Positions 6,898 to 14,665 of a DNA stretch of 14,665 nt are shown piece after piece. Below the pieces are notes generated by a model. The model made no database searches and was not told where the DNA came from. It worked only from the letters and a program-made list of their open reading frames with translations. The translations under genes were made by a program, and so were the position numbers. The DNA comes from Methylomarinum sp. (GTDB taxonomy: Bacteria; Pseudomonadota; Gammaproteobacteria; Methylococcales; Methylomonadaceae): positions 1 to 14,665 of the forward strand of contig WTAG01000261.1 in assembly GCA_013139755.1 (NCBI GenBank). The letters are read 5' to 3'. Position 1 is the stretch's first letter; each line of letters starts with the position of its first letter.

Positions 6898-7727
6898 TTT
6901 ATTTTTTTATAAATCGTATTTCCTATTAAATTAAAATCAGTATCAAGCTGATTCAATGATTCTGAATGTCCAATAAATAAATGAGAGCCCACAACTAACA
7001 GTTTCCCATACCGCTGAGCTAAATGTTCTTTTGTTTCCCTATCAAAATAAATTAATACATTCCTACAGAAAATAAAATCAAAATTACTTTTCATAGGCCA
7101 CTCTTCCATTAAATTTAATTGCTTAAAACGAATAACTGCTTGGCAACTTTTACTGATTTTAACTTTATTTGAATTAATACCTGTGCCTCGTTTAAACCAT
7201 TTCTTTATAGTACTGGCTGGTAAACCGTCCACCCTATCACTGGTATAAATACCATCTGCCGCAGTTTGTAATACATTCGTATCTAAATCTGTTGCCAATA
7301 TTTTTATATCCCAACCACTTGGCACGTTTTCTAACAAGGTCATTGCCAAGGAATAAGGCTCTTCACCAGTAGAGCAACCAGCTGACCAGACAGTTATTTT
7401 TTTTGTATTACTATTTCGCTTTAAAACCTCAGGAAGCACCGTATTTTTAAGGTATTCAAAATGATGTTTCTCTCTAAAAAACGAGGTTAAGTTTGTTGTT
7501 ACCGCATTTATAAACTCTGTAAATTCAAGCTCTTGGTTATCTTGTAAATATTGGCAATATTCCTTAAAATTTGCCAGGCCTTTCATACGCACTCTTTTTG
7601 AGAGTCTTGAATAAAACATATCAAACTTATCATCAGGAACTAAAATTCCAGAATGATCGTTAGATATTTTTCTTAATACATCAAAGTCTTCACGAGTATA
7701 TTCAAATTCACGTTGTTTTGCTGACAC
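6894..7727 (-). CDS. cheR: Chemotaxis protein methyltransferase CheR
   Basis: S-adenosylmethionine-dependent enzyme that methylates receptor glutamates in the cytoplasm. The 277-residue protein has the N-terminal helical domain (about 8-75), the conserved TTNLTSFFRE at 77-86, the SAM site WSAGCSTGEEPY at 114-125, ATDLD at 145-149, FCRNVLIYF at 220-228 and GHSESL at 253-258. The beta-subdomain loop (FKRGTG onward, 178-191) has the same length as in Salmonella CheR, the type that docks on receptor pentapeptides, and the Aer-like receptor of this operon has such a peptide (EWEEF). It starts with GTG, supported by AAGAGGA five bases upstream; the first in-frame ATG lies inside the domain. It is preceded by a 101-base gap, the largest in the operon. 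Confidence 0.96.
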   Translation of the reverse strand: MSAKQREFEYTREDFDVLRKISNDHSGILVPDDKFDMFYSRLSKRVRMKGLANFKEYCQYLQDNQELEFTEFINAVTTNLTSFFREKHHFEYLKNTVLPEVLKRNSNTKKITVWSAGCSTGEEPYSLAMTLLENVPSGWDIKILATDLDTNVLQTAADGIYTSDRVDGLPASTIKKWFKRGTGINSNKVKISKSCQAVIRFKQLNLMEEWPMKSNFDFIFCRNVLIYFDRETKEHLAQRYGKLLVVGSHLFIGHSESLNQLDTDFNLIGNTIYKKIK

Positions 7728-7828
7728 GATCGTCCTCTTGGAAAAATGGGGTATTAAATAAGTCGAATGAGAAAAGCTACGTTACACCCATCGCTCTAAT
7801 CTTTAGCAGAGCTGGAAATAAGAACCGA
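7728..7828 (-). promoter_or_regulatory. 101-base gap upstream of cheR with strong ribosome-binding site
   Basis: This is the only gap above 45 bases in the chemotaxis operon. It holds a strong Shine-Dalgarno sequence (AAGAGGA on the minus strand, plus-strand 7733-7739) five bases before the cheR GTG, which decides that start. A small inverted repeat GCTCT/AGAGC (plus-strand 7792-7811) is present. I looked for -35/-10 pairs and found none that is convincing, so an internal promoter is possible but not shown. Confidence 0.4.
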
Positions 7829-8353
7829 TCAAAAGAACCCTGAAGAAGCCTGATCCAGACCTAGAATTTCAGACAAACCTAATAATTCCGCAGCTTCAAT
7901 AAATTTATCAGAAGGAAAATCAATAATAACCTCTTTACCTAATTTACTGGCTGTCTGCTTTAACACAGCTAATAACTGCAATGTACTGGTATCAACTGAA
8001 GTGACATCCGATGCATCAATCTCAAATATATCCTCAGTTTCTAACAATTTTAAAAACTCCTCATGTAACGCACCAATACCCTGAATATTTAGCGTAGCAT
8101 TTAGAGTCACTGTTGAAGCGTTATTACTCTCTTTACTTTCTTCAACAGTCAGTTCGAGTTCTGTTGTAGTAGCACTGGCCTCTTCAGCCGTATCATCAAC
8201 AATAGCAACATTATTAGCTGCTTGTTCATCTTTAACAATGATTTCTGCTTTAGTTTCTCCCGGATTTTCAGCATCATTATTATCAGCTACTTCTTCATCC
8301 ATCCATGCCAACGGATCAAAACCAATTAAACCCTTATCTTCTTTTTCTGCCAT
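7829..8353 (-). CDS. STAS domain protein with acidic disordered N-terminal tail
   Basis: A 174-residue protein (175 from the alternative GTG one codon upstream). The N-terminal half carries a short hydrophobic motif, GFDPLAWMDEE (about residues 11-21), followed by roughly 60 residues rich in Glu, Asp, Ala, Asn and Thr that should be disordered. The C-terminal half (about 80-170) is a STAS domain: its acceptor region reads VTSVDTSTLQL, where the residue after the Asp is Thr rather than Ser (T122, with S123 next). The ATG overlaps the parA stop codon (TGATG) and has AAGG seven bases upstream, so it is translationally coupled to the ParA gene. The conserved-looking N-terminal peptide on a flexible tether suggests a docking motif for ParA, CheA or CheW; this is inference. 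No enzyme activity is expected. Confidence 0.85.
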   Translation of the reverse strand: MAEKEDKGLIGFDPLAWMDEEVADNNDAENPGETKAEIIVKDEQAANNVAIVDDTAEEASATTTELELTVEESKESNNASTVTLNATLNIQGIGALHEEFLKLLETEDIFEIDASDVTSVDTSTLQLLAVLKQTASKLGKEVIIDFPSDKFIEAAELLGLSEILGLDQASSGFF

Positions 8354-9114
8354 CACATTACCTTGCCTTCTAAAAAGTCTTTTGCCAGACTTCTAAAATC
8401 TCTTGCTGACCGGCTTCCCGGGCGATATTCCAGAATAGTTTTACCAAAACTTGGGCATTCCGCCAACAATGCCGTTTCTCTAATGACAGTGCTTAATACC
8501 TGGTTCGGAAAGTGCTGTAACATTGTATTTAAAACGTCTTTAGATATTCTTCGTGTTGAAGCATATCGAGACATTACTAAAAATAATTTATATTCTCTTT
8601 GTAGTGCTTTTTCAAACCGCTTAATCGTTCCCATCAGATGAGACAAGCCTTGCAATGCTAAAAAATCACTGGTCATGGGGACTACAATCTCATCTGCAGC
8701 AAATAAAGCATTAGCTGCCAACAATCCCGATGAAGGAGGACAATCAATAAACACAAAATCCTGATCACTCAAATTCTCATGCAATGCCTTTCTTAATAAA
8801 TCACCGCGTTTAGCACCACCTTCGGATAACTGTTCAATCTCTTGTAGCCTAGGCCCTGCAACAATCAATTGAAGATTTTCCCGAATAGCCAGCAAGTTTT
8901 CAGAGATATCGGATATGCCTAGCAGAACCTCATCAATCCCTGGCGTACTCCGGTTAAATGCACCAAAAGACACCGCCAAATGCCCTTGTGGATCAAGGTC
9001 GATAACAGTTACTTTTTTACCTGACTTTGCAAGTGCATGAGTCAGATTGGTTGATGTTGTAGTTTTTCCCACACCACCTTTCTGATTAATAATTGCTACA
9101 ACTCTTTCAGCCAT
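8353..9114 (-). CDS. ParA-family ATPase, chemotaxis-array positioning type
   Basis: A 253-residue MinD/ParA ATPase that in chemotaxis operons positions signalling clusters (ParC of Vibrio, PpfA of Rhodobacter). The deviant Walker A motif is intact (KGGVGKTT, residues 12-19, with the signature K12 and K17). So are Walker A' (VIDLDPQG, 37-44) and the Walker B-like region (FVFIDCPPSSG, about 120-130). There is no N-terminal helix-turn-helix domain, unlike plasmid ParA of the P1 class, and no parB or parS is seen nearby. The start overlaps the upstream cheW stop (TAATG) and its own stop overlaps the STAS start (TGATG), so cheW, parA and STAS form a coupled trio. Classical partner ParP (a CheW-like domain with a long N-terminal region) is not in view. 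Assignment to array positioning rests on context. Confidence 0.92.
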   Translation of the reverse strand: MAERVVAIINQKGGVGKTTTSTNLTHALAKSGKKVTVIDLDPQGHLAVSFGAFNRSTPGIDEVLLGISDISENLLAIRENLQLIVAGPRLQEIEQLSEGGAKRGDLLRKALHENLSDQDFVFIDCPPSSGLLAANALFAADEIVVPMTSDFLALQGLSHLMGTIKRFEKALQREYKLFLVMSRYASTRRISKDVLNTMLQHFPNQVLSTVIRETALLAECPSFGKTILEYRPGSRSARDFRSLAKDFLEGKVM

Positions 9115-9587
9115 TACAGATTTACAATCCCTTCAAATTCTTCTGAATCCAAAAGCTTGTCAACATCCAGTATCATCATCATCTGCGTTTTCCCCACGTA
9201 CATCCCACGCATATATCGCGTATCAATTTTTGAGCCTAATTTGGGGCTGTCTTTAATGTCTGCAATTTTAATATCCAGCACATCAGATACAGCATCAGCA
9301 ACAATACCCATCACATTAGAACCTAAACTATTTTCAACACAAAGAACAATGACCACTGTTACAGGCGAGTATTCCGTTTTCTCCATACCAAAACGCTCAC
9401 GCAAATCAATAATAGGAACAATTTCCCCTCGTAAATTTAAGGCACCTTTAATAAAGGCGGGAGTATTTGGTATCTCCCTAACAGCTTCCCACCCTCTAAT
9501 CTCCTGAACCTTTAGAATTTCCACCCCATAAGACTCACCAGCAAGCTCAAAAGTCAAGAATTGTTCTATCTGCGTATCACTAACCAT
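9114..9587 (-). CDS. cheW: Chemotaxis coupling protein CheW (parA-proximal copy)
   Basis: Adaptor that links receptor tips to the CheA kinase in the array. The 157-residue protein is a single CheW domain with EILKVQEIRGW (about 23-33), IPNTPAFIKGALNLRGEIVPIIDLR (40-63, containing the NLRG receptor-contact motif), MGIVADAVSDVL (about 93-104) and a final strand MMMILDVDKLL. It lacks the long N-terminal region of ParP, so it is an ordinary CheW. An in-frame TAA lies just upstream of the ATG, confirming the start; the ribosome-binding site is weak (GGGA). It overlaps parA (TAATG). It is clearly paralogous to the CheW next to cheA, so the array can contain two couplers, perhaps with different receptor or ParA preference. 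Confidence 0.96.
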   Translation of the reverse strand: MVSDTQIEQFLTFELAGESYGVEILKVQEIRGWEAVREIPNTPAFIKGALNLRGEIVPIIDLRERFGMEKTEYSPVTVVIVLCVENSLGSNVMGIVADAVSDVLDIKIADIKDSPKLGSKIDTRYMRGMYVGKTQMMMILDVDKLLDSEEFEGIVNL

Positions 9588-9630
9588 TTCGATTTATCCC
9601 AGTCATCATATTCATTACTGTCAACATGTC

Positions 9631-11988
9631 TTAGAATTCTTCCCACTCATCATCATCAGCTGATGCTGTAAATTCATTTGCTGCAGGCTGTTGAGCTGGA
9701 ATAGCCACTCTTGTTGGTTTTGATTTTGGCCTTTCTGCTGTCGATTTAACAGGTTGCGCACTATAGCTTGTTTGCTGAGCAGTTACCGCCCCTCCCCCAG
9801 CCTTAAAGAATGAAAGCAACTGAATCATGTTGTTTGACTGATCACTCATAGATACACTAGCCGCTGAAGCTTGCTCAGCCAAGGCTGCATTCTGCTGCGT
9901 AATTTCATCCATTTGAGACACAGCCTGATTGACTTGTTCGATACCTTGTGATTGCTCAGCACTTGCTGATGCAATTTCTGCAACAATATCACCTACTTTT
10001 TTTACACCAGAAACGATTTCAGTTAGCGACTTACCCGTTTCATTTACAAACTCTGTACCAGACCGTACTTTTTGCACACTGGTTTGAATAAGCTCCTTAC
10101 TTTCTTTCGCAGCTGTCGCACTTCTTTGTGCTAAGTTTCTTACCTCTGTGGCTACTACAGAGAAACCTCTACCCTGTTCTCCTGCTCTCGCGGCTTCTAC
10201 AGATGCATTTAATGCCAATAAATTTGTTTGAAAAGCAATTTCATCAATCACTCCAATAATCTCGGCAATCTTATTACTGCTTGCATTAATCTCTTCCATT
10301 GCCGATACTGCAGATTTAACAACGTCTCCGCCTGTCTCAGCTAATTGACGTGCTGTTGTTGCAACAGTATTAGCTTGTTGCGCATTATCTGCATTATTTT
10401 TAACCGTACTGGTTAATTGCTCCATACTGGATGCAGTTTCTTCCAAGTTTGCTGCTTGCTGTTCAGCACGCTGTGAAAGATTATTATTTCCACTGGCTAT
10501 TTCTTGAGAAGAATTATTGATAAAACCTGCGGACTCATTAACTTGCCCTACTATTTCAGCAATTTTATCTATGGAGGCATTGATATTGTTTTTACATTCT
10601 AAGTAAACACCTTCATACTCACTTTCGATTCGGTTGGTTAAATCACCGGTTGCCATACTTTGCATTGTAGAGCTTACATCGGCAAAAACACCCTCAATAA
10701 CATCTGTTAGCTCATTAATACCTGAACTCAATTTTTCAAAGAAGCCTTCTTTATCAGCCATTTCAATACGTGTATCGAGCTGCCCTGCTTTTACCCCTTC
10801 AACTATTGCTTCAATTTCTTGTTCAATTTTTACTTCATGCGTTCTATCTACCCACTCTACTACAGTACCAATTCGCTCCCCATCATCACTCATCACAGGG
10901 TTTGCAACAAAGTCCATGTGTCGACCACCAATCTCCAAAGTTGATTTCATGGTACCTGTTAAAGAAGGAATCAAACCTCTTTGATGTGCTGGATTTTTAT
11001 GAAAACTGTCTATATTACTGCCTAACAATTGATCAGCATTAAAATTAGGCAAGTCTTTTCGTATATCGGCTTCTGCGTTTTTAAAAGTTTCTAAAACTGT
11101 TGAGTTGATATAAATAATATCCAAGTTATTGTCAGCAACCATAACGCTAGAACTTACGTTATCAAGTGCTTGCCTAATACGCGTAGCTTCTGCACCTACT
11201 TCTTTAGTCTCGGCCAAATCACCATTCAACTTAACCTGCATAGAGTATAACGATCTATAAAAATCACCTATTTGATCGTTTCGGTTCAGCTCTATCTCAT
11301 TTCTATATTGGCCATCAGCCAACTGCTGACAGACCCCTTCTGCCTTTGCCATTGCTTGCTGGAGATTTCTTACTGTACTAAACCCCAGCATAGTGGCAAA
11401 CACAACTAGTAATGCAACCCCAACTAAAACAGGTGTATTACCAGCCTGAAATAATAGATACATAAAATATAAACTAGGTAACATAAACCCAGTTAATGCA
11501 ACTCCTGCTTTTAAACCTAAATTTATCTCCTTAATATTTTTCACAAACAAAGATAAACCTTTAGGACGTATTGCTGCTTTATTGTTATTTAATTGCTGAT
11601 ATAAATCTTCCGCAGCATTAATTTGTTGCCGACTGGGGGCATAACGTACAGATAAATACTCATTAACTTTGCCATTTTTAAAAACAGGCGTTACATTGGC
11701 CTCAACCCAATAATAATCACCTTTCTTTGTTCTATTTTTTACTGGTGCCGTCCAAGGTTTACCTGCTTTACAAGACACCCATAAATCTTCAAATGCAGCA
11801 GTAGGCATGTCAGGGTGACGAACCACATTATGATTCGAGCCAACTAATTCATCCTTAGAAAACCCACTTATCTCAATAAAAGCATCATTAACATATGTAA
11901 TTATGCCTTTTAAGTTGGTGCGCGTAACGAGTATGGTGCCCGGTTGCATTTGTACTTCGTGATCAGTTACCGGCATATTAATTTTCAT
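9631..11988 (-). CDS. Aer-like redox/aerotaxis chemoreceptor (PAS-TM-HAMP-PAS-HAMP-MCP)
   Basis: A 785-residue receptor. Residues about 10-120 form an Aer-type PAS domain with the FAD-binding signature N34, R57, H58, D60 (NVVRHPDMP) and W79, nearly superimposable on E. coli Aer, so it should sense redox state or energy level from the cytoplasm. Two adjacent membrane segments (about 159-180 and 184-206) have almost no periplasmic loop. Then come a HAMP-like unit (207-255), a second PAS (about 268-385, with FHKNPAHQ), two further HAMP-like units (about 390-480), and the signalling hairpin whose tip [20 protein letters not shown] lies at 587-606. A flexible linker ends in EWEEF (781-785), the xWxxF pentapeptide that tethers CheR and CheB. 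The start has AGGAG seven bases upstream. It is the main full-length receptor of the operon. Confidence 0.95.
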   Translation of the reverse strand: MKINMPVTDHEVQMQPGTILVTRTNLKGIITYVNDAFIEISGFSKDELVGSNHNVVRHPDMPTAAFEDLWVSCKAGKPWTAPVKNRTKKGDYYWVEANVTPVFKNGKVNEYLSVRYAPSRQQINAAEDLYQQLNNNKAAIRPKGLSLFVKNIKEINLGLKAGVALTGFMLPSLYFMYLLFQAGNTPVLVGVALLVVFATMLGFSTVRNLQQAMAKAEGVCQQLADGQYRNEIELNRNDQIGDFYRSLYSMQVKLNGDLAETKEVGAEATRIRQALDNVSSSVMVADNNLDIIYINSTVLETFKNAEADIRKDLPNFNADQLLGSNIDSFHKNPAHQRGLIPSLTGTMKSTLEIGGRHMDFVANPVMSDDGERIGTVVEWVDRTHEVKIEQEIEAIVEGVKAGQLDTRIEMADKEGFFEKLSSGINELTDVIEGVFADVSSTMQSMATGDLTNRIESEYEGVYLECKNNINASIDKIAEIVGQVNESAGFINNSSQEIASGNNNLSQRAEQQAANLEETASSMEQLTSTVKNNADNAQQANTVATTARQLAETGGDVVKSAVSAMEEINASSNKIAEIIGVIDEIAFQTNLLALNASVEAARAGEQGRGFSVVATEVRNLAQRSATAAKESKELIQTSVQKVRSGTEFVNETGKSLTEIVSGVKKVGDIVAEIASASAEQSQGIEQVNQAVSQMDEITQQNAALAEQASAASVSMSDQSNNMIQLLSFFKAGGGAVTAQQTSYSAQPVKSTAERPKSKPTRVAIPAQQPAANEFTASADDDEWEEF

Positions 11989-12026
11989 TATTTGACTCCT
12001 TACCCATTAAGAATTTTACTTTTTTA

Positions 12027-12548
12027 TTAACTTTCATTCTCATCACCTAATCCTTCTAATTTCAGTAACTTATCTACATCTAATAACATCACCATACGCT
12101 CATTAACAGATGCCAATCCATTAATAAATTCCGTACTGACTTTAGTCCCAAAATTAGGAGCACCTTGTATTGTTTTTTTATCAACATCAACAACATCAGA
12201 AACCGAATCAACCACCACACCCATTACTCGAGTCTGCCCTGTTTCCATATGTGATTGAAGTACCACAACTACTGTTAAAGGTGTATAGGGTAAATGCCCT
12301 AAACCGAAGCGCTCTCGCAAATCGATAATAGGCACAATAGCGCCTCTTAAATTTACAACACCTTTTTCATAGGAAGGAACATTAGGAATACGTGACACTG
12401 GCTCCCAACTACGAATTTCCTGCACCCGAAGAATATCAACACCGTACTCTTCATCACCCAACGTAAAACTTAAAAACTGAACCATATTTTCCAATTTCTT
12501 TTCTACAACAGGTTCAGTTTCGTTATTTTCAGTTTCTTCTGCCATCAT
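12027..12548 (-). CDS. cheW: Chemotaxis coupling protein CheW (cheA-proximal copy)
   Basis: CheW adaptor of 173 residues with an acidic N-terminal extension of about 20 residues (MMAEETENNETEP) before a complete CheW domain: ILRVQEIRSW (about 39-48), IPNVPSYEKGVVNLRG followed by AIVPIIDLR (54-78), MGVVVDSVSDVV (about 108-119) and MVMLLDVDKLL near the end. The two consecutive ATG codons make the exact start uncertain by one residue; AGAAG precedes them. It begins 12 bases after the cheA stop codon and ends 38 bases before the Aer-like receptor. It is a paralogue of the second CheW of the operon; the acidic N-terminal tail is absent from that copy. Confidence 0.96.
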   Translation of the reverse strand: MMAEETENNETEPVVEKKLENMVQFLSFTLGDEEYGVDILRVQEIRSWEPVSRIPNVPSYEKGVVNLRGAIVPIIDLRERFGLGHLPYTPLTVVVVLQSHMETGQTRVMGVVVDSVSDVVDVDKKTIQGAPNFGTKVSTEFINGLASVNERMVMLLDVDKLLKLEGLGDENES

Positions 12549-12560
12549 CTTCTAATTATT

Positions 12561-14665
12561 TTATTGATTAGATATACGAACCAATCCTGGAATATCCAGA
12601 ATCAATGCGACCGAACCATCACCTAAAATGGTGGCTCCAGAAACGCCTTCTACTTTTCTATAATTTGCTTCCAACGATTTAATGACCACTTGCTGCTGAC
12701 CGAGTAAATCGTCAATAAATAATCCACAGCGCATGCCTTGACCATCAACGACTACAACCAAACCTTCTGTTAACTCTGTTGTCTTTGCTGTTTTGACATC
12801 AAAAATCTCATGCATTCTGACTATAGGTAAATATTCATCTCTTAATCGAAAAGTTTCACCTTTCCCTGCGACACGATTAATCATATCTTTAGATATATTA
12901 ATGGACTCTATAATGGCGCCTAAAGGAATAATAAAACGTTCTTCACCTACCGCAATGGATTGTCCATCCAATATTGCCAAGGTTAATGGAAGGTGGATAG
13001 CAATAGTAGAACCTTGTCCTAATTCAGAGGTGATTTCTATGTTACCTCCTAAAGACTGGATATTTCGTCTAACGACATCCATTCCTACGCCACGACCTGA
13101 AATATCCGTCAGCTGTTCTGCTGTCGAAAACCCCGCCATAAAAATCAATTCATAGATTTGTTTATCTGATAAAACAACATCTTCATCAATTAAGCCTTTT
13201 TCTATCGCTTTGGCTCTCAACATATCCTTGTTTAAGCCTTTACCATCATCTCTCACTTCTATGACGATATTTCCACCACGATGATAAGCTTCTAATGTAA
13301 TGGTACCTGTTTCAGGTTTACCTGCTGCTATGCGGTCGGCTGGCATTTCAATGCCATGATCAAGACTATTTCTGACCAAATGAACTAAGGGGTCGCTTAA
13401 TAGTTCTACTACCGTTTTATCAACTTCAGTATTCTCACCAACCAATACTAATTCTATTTTTTTATCTAACTTAGTACTTAAATCATGTACCAACCTGGGG
13501 AATCGACTAAAAACAAAACTAATCGGCAACATACGAATGTTCATTACACTTTCTTGTAACTCTCTAGTATGACGCTCTAGCTGAGACAAACCATTTTTAA
13601 GTTGATCTAATTTATTTAACTCAAAATGCTCACCCACCAAACTTAACATTGACTGAGTGATAACTAACTCACCCACCATATTAATTAAGGTATCAATCTT
13701 TCCGGTATCAACCCGAATGGAACTTGAACCTTTTGCAGCAGCAGGTTTTGCAGCTTCTTTTTTACTTACCGCCGGTTCAGCAGTTGCAGAGACTGAAGCA
13801 GGTATGCCCCCAGTCGTAGATGATGCTACGCTTTGACTACTAACGGCTTGAGGAGATGACGCAGGTGTTTTAGCCTGTTCAGGCGCACCTTCAATTTGTT
13901 GTTGATCGCTAATACTATTTTGTTTTGCATTGGCTGCGATATCAGATAATAGCCGAACAGCTAAATCACAGTCATCTTCAACCCAGTCAAAAATATCATC
14001 AACTTCTGGTTCAGGAATATCGCCTTTAAGCTCCAGATCCCATGACAAGTAACACTCTTCAGGATCTAATTCATATAAATCAGGCACGCCTTGGAAATCG
14101 ACGGTGGTTGTTAACTCACCTAGAGCAGAAAGTTCACGAAACATCCTTACAGGGTCGTTACCTGTTTTAAGCAAATGCTTATGAGGACTGAATGCAATTT
14201 GCCAACCGTCAACGCGATCTACTGAAAAGTCTTCAGATGCAAGCTCATCAATAACGGCCTCTTCGGCCACTACTTCCTCACTCGCAACACCATTAAGCTC
14301 AAGATCTAAAGCCTTTTTATGTTCAGCAATACGATTAGTATCAATATCCTGCTCATCCTGAATTGCTGTTAACATTTCTCTTAAGCAATCGACAGATCCC
14401 AAAAGTACATCAACAGCTGGTTGCGTGACTTGTCTACGACCATCACGCATTTCATCCAGTAAAGTCTCCATGACATGAGTAAAATCTGACACAGAGGTAA
14501 AACCAAATGTACCGCTTCCCCCTTTTATAGAATGAGCTGCTCGGAAGATAGTATTGATCTCTTCATCATCAACATCCCCCATATCCAGATTAAGTAACCC
14601 TGATTCCATAATATCCAAGCCTTCGAAACTCTCTTCAAAAAAGACTTGATGGAACTGTGCCATAT
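12561..14665 (-). CDS. cheA: Chemotaxis histidine kinase CheA (5' end at window edge)
   Basis: Kinase that passes phosphate to CheY and CheB in response to receptors. From the ATG at 14663 the protein has 700 residues. Domains in order: HPt (1-110) with phospho-acceptor H44 in AAHSIKGG; a separate folded domain (about 152-245, GWQIAFSPH onward) where the P2 response-regulator-binding domain would lie; a Gln/Ala/Ser/Pro linker (246-312); dimerisation domain P3 (315-380); ATPase P4 (about 385-560) with N-box HLVRNSLDHG (428-437), G1 DDGKG (472-476) and G2 GRGVGMD (523-529); and CheW-like P5 (565-700). There is no receiver domain. The frame is open at the right edge (an xAT codon precedes this ATG), and relatives have a few residues before MAQFHQVFF, so the true start is probably just outside. 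Confidence 0.96.
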   Translation of the reverse strand, partial: MAQFHQVFFEESFEGLDIMESGLLNLDMGDVDDEEINTIFRAAHSIKGGSGTFGFTSVSDFTHVMETLLDEMRDGRRQVTQPAVDVLLGSVDCLREMLTAIQDEQDIDTNRIAEHKKALDLELNGVASEEVVAEEAVIDELASEDFSVDRVDGWQIAFSPHKHLLKTGNDPVRMFRELSALGELTTTVDFQGVPDLYELDPEECYLSWDLELKGDIPEPEVDDIFDWVEDDCDLAVRLLSDIAANAKQNSISDQQQIEGAPEQAKTPASSPQAVSSQSVASSTTGGIPASVSATAEPAVSKKEAAKPAAAKGSSSIRVDTGKIDTLINMVGELVITQSMLSLVGEHFELNKLDQLKNGLSQLERHTRELQESVMNIRMLPISFVFSRFPRLVHDLSTKLDKKIELVLVGENTEVDKTVVELLSDPLVHLVRNSLDHGIEMPADRIAAGKPETGTITLEAYHRGGNIVIEVRDDGKGLNKDMLRAKAIEKGLIDEDVVLSDKQIYELIFMAGFSTAEQLTDISGRGVGMDVVRRNIQSLGGNIEITSELGQGSTIAIHLPLTLAILDGQSIAVGEERFIIPLGAIIESINISKDMINRVAGKGETFRLRDEYLPIVRMHEIFDVKTAKTTELTEGLVVVVDGQGMRCGLFIDDLLGQQQVVIKSLEANYRKVEGVSGATILGDGSVALILDIPGLVRISNQ

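Noticed and set aside
7792..7811. Inverted repeat GCTCT/AGAGC in the gap before cheR as a terminator or attenuator
   Set aside because: Only five pairs with a ten-base loop and no T-run; too weak to call.

Overview
The window reads as chromosomal DNA of an A+T-rich, motile gammaproteobacterium. The glutaminyl-tRNA synthetase is co-linear with the E. coli enzyme from its first residues. The chemotaxis cluster has the content and order of the gammaproteobacterial 'F7'-type systems (cheA, cheW, Aer-like receptor, cheW, cheR, cheD, cheB, receptor). A methylotroph or sulfur-oxidiser relative (Methylococcales, Methylophaga, Cycloclasticus and similar) fits the composition and gene set, but genus is an inference I cannot confirm from sequence alone. 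No rRNA, tRNA, insertion sequence or CRISPR array was seen.

Positions 1-3430 hold plus-strand genes: a PilZ (c-di-GMP-binding) protein open at the left edge, a small disordered Asn/Gln/Ser-rich protein, a MOSC-domain (molybdenum cofactor) protein, and glnS. A 145-base gap before glnS carries a likely promoter and two copies of a near-palindromic 16-17 base motif exactly 100 bases apart. glnS ends in a 9-bp hairpin whose loop contains ACCTCCTT, the anti-Shine-Dalgarno string. About 220 bases of compositionally different DNA follow, with a doubtful short minus-strand ORF.

Positions 3646-14665 are one tightly packed minus-strand operon, listed 5' to 3': cheA (open at the right edge), cheW, an Aer-like FAD-PAS receptor, a second cheW, a ParA-type ATPase, a STAS protein with an acidic N-terminal tail, cheR, cheD, cheB, a short membrane receptor, and a single-domain STAS protein. 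Several junctions are translationally coupled (TAATG, TGATG, ATGA). The only sizeable gap, 101 bases, precedes cheR.

Together these encode a signalling array. Receptors and two CheW couplers drive the CheA kinase. CheR, CheB and CheD adapt the receptors by methylation, demethylation/deamidation and deamidation. ParA probably positions the array. The STAS proteins have unknown partners. No cheY, cheZ or parP lies in view, although cheY may sit beyond the right edge. The most interesting observation is that the short receptor carries a CheZ-like F-E-D-M-T-x-Q motif and an acidic C-terminal tail ending DIELF. The same five residues end CheD, suggesting a receptor with built-in phosphatase or response-regulator-docking function.
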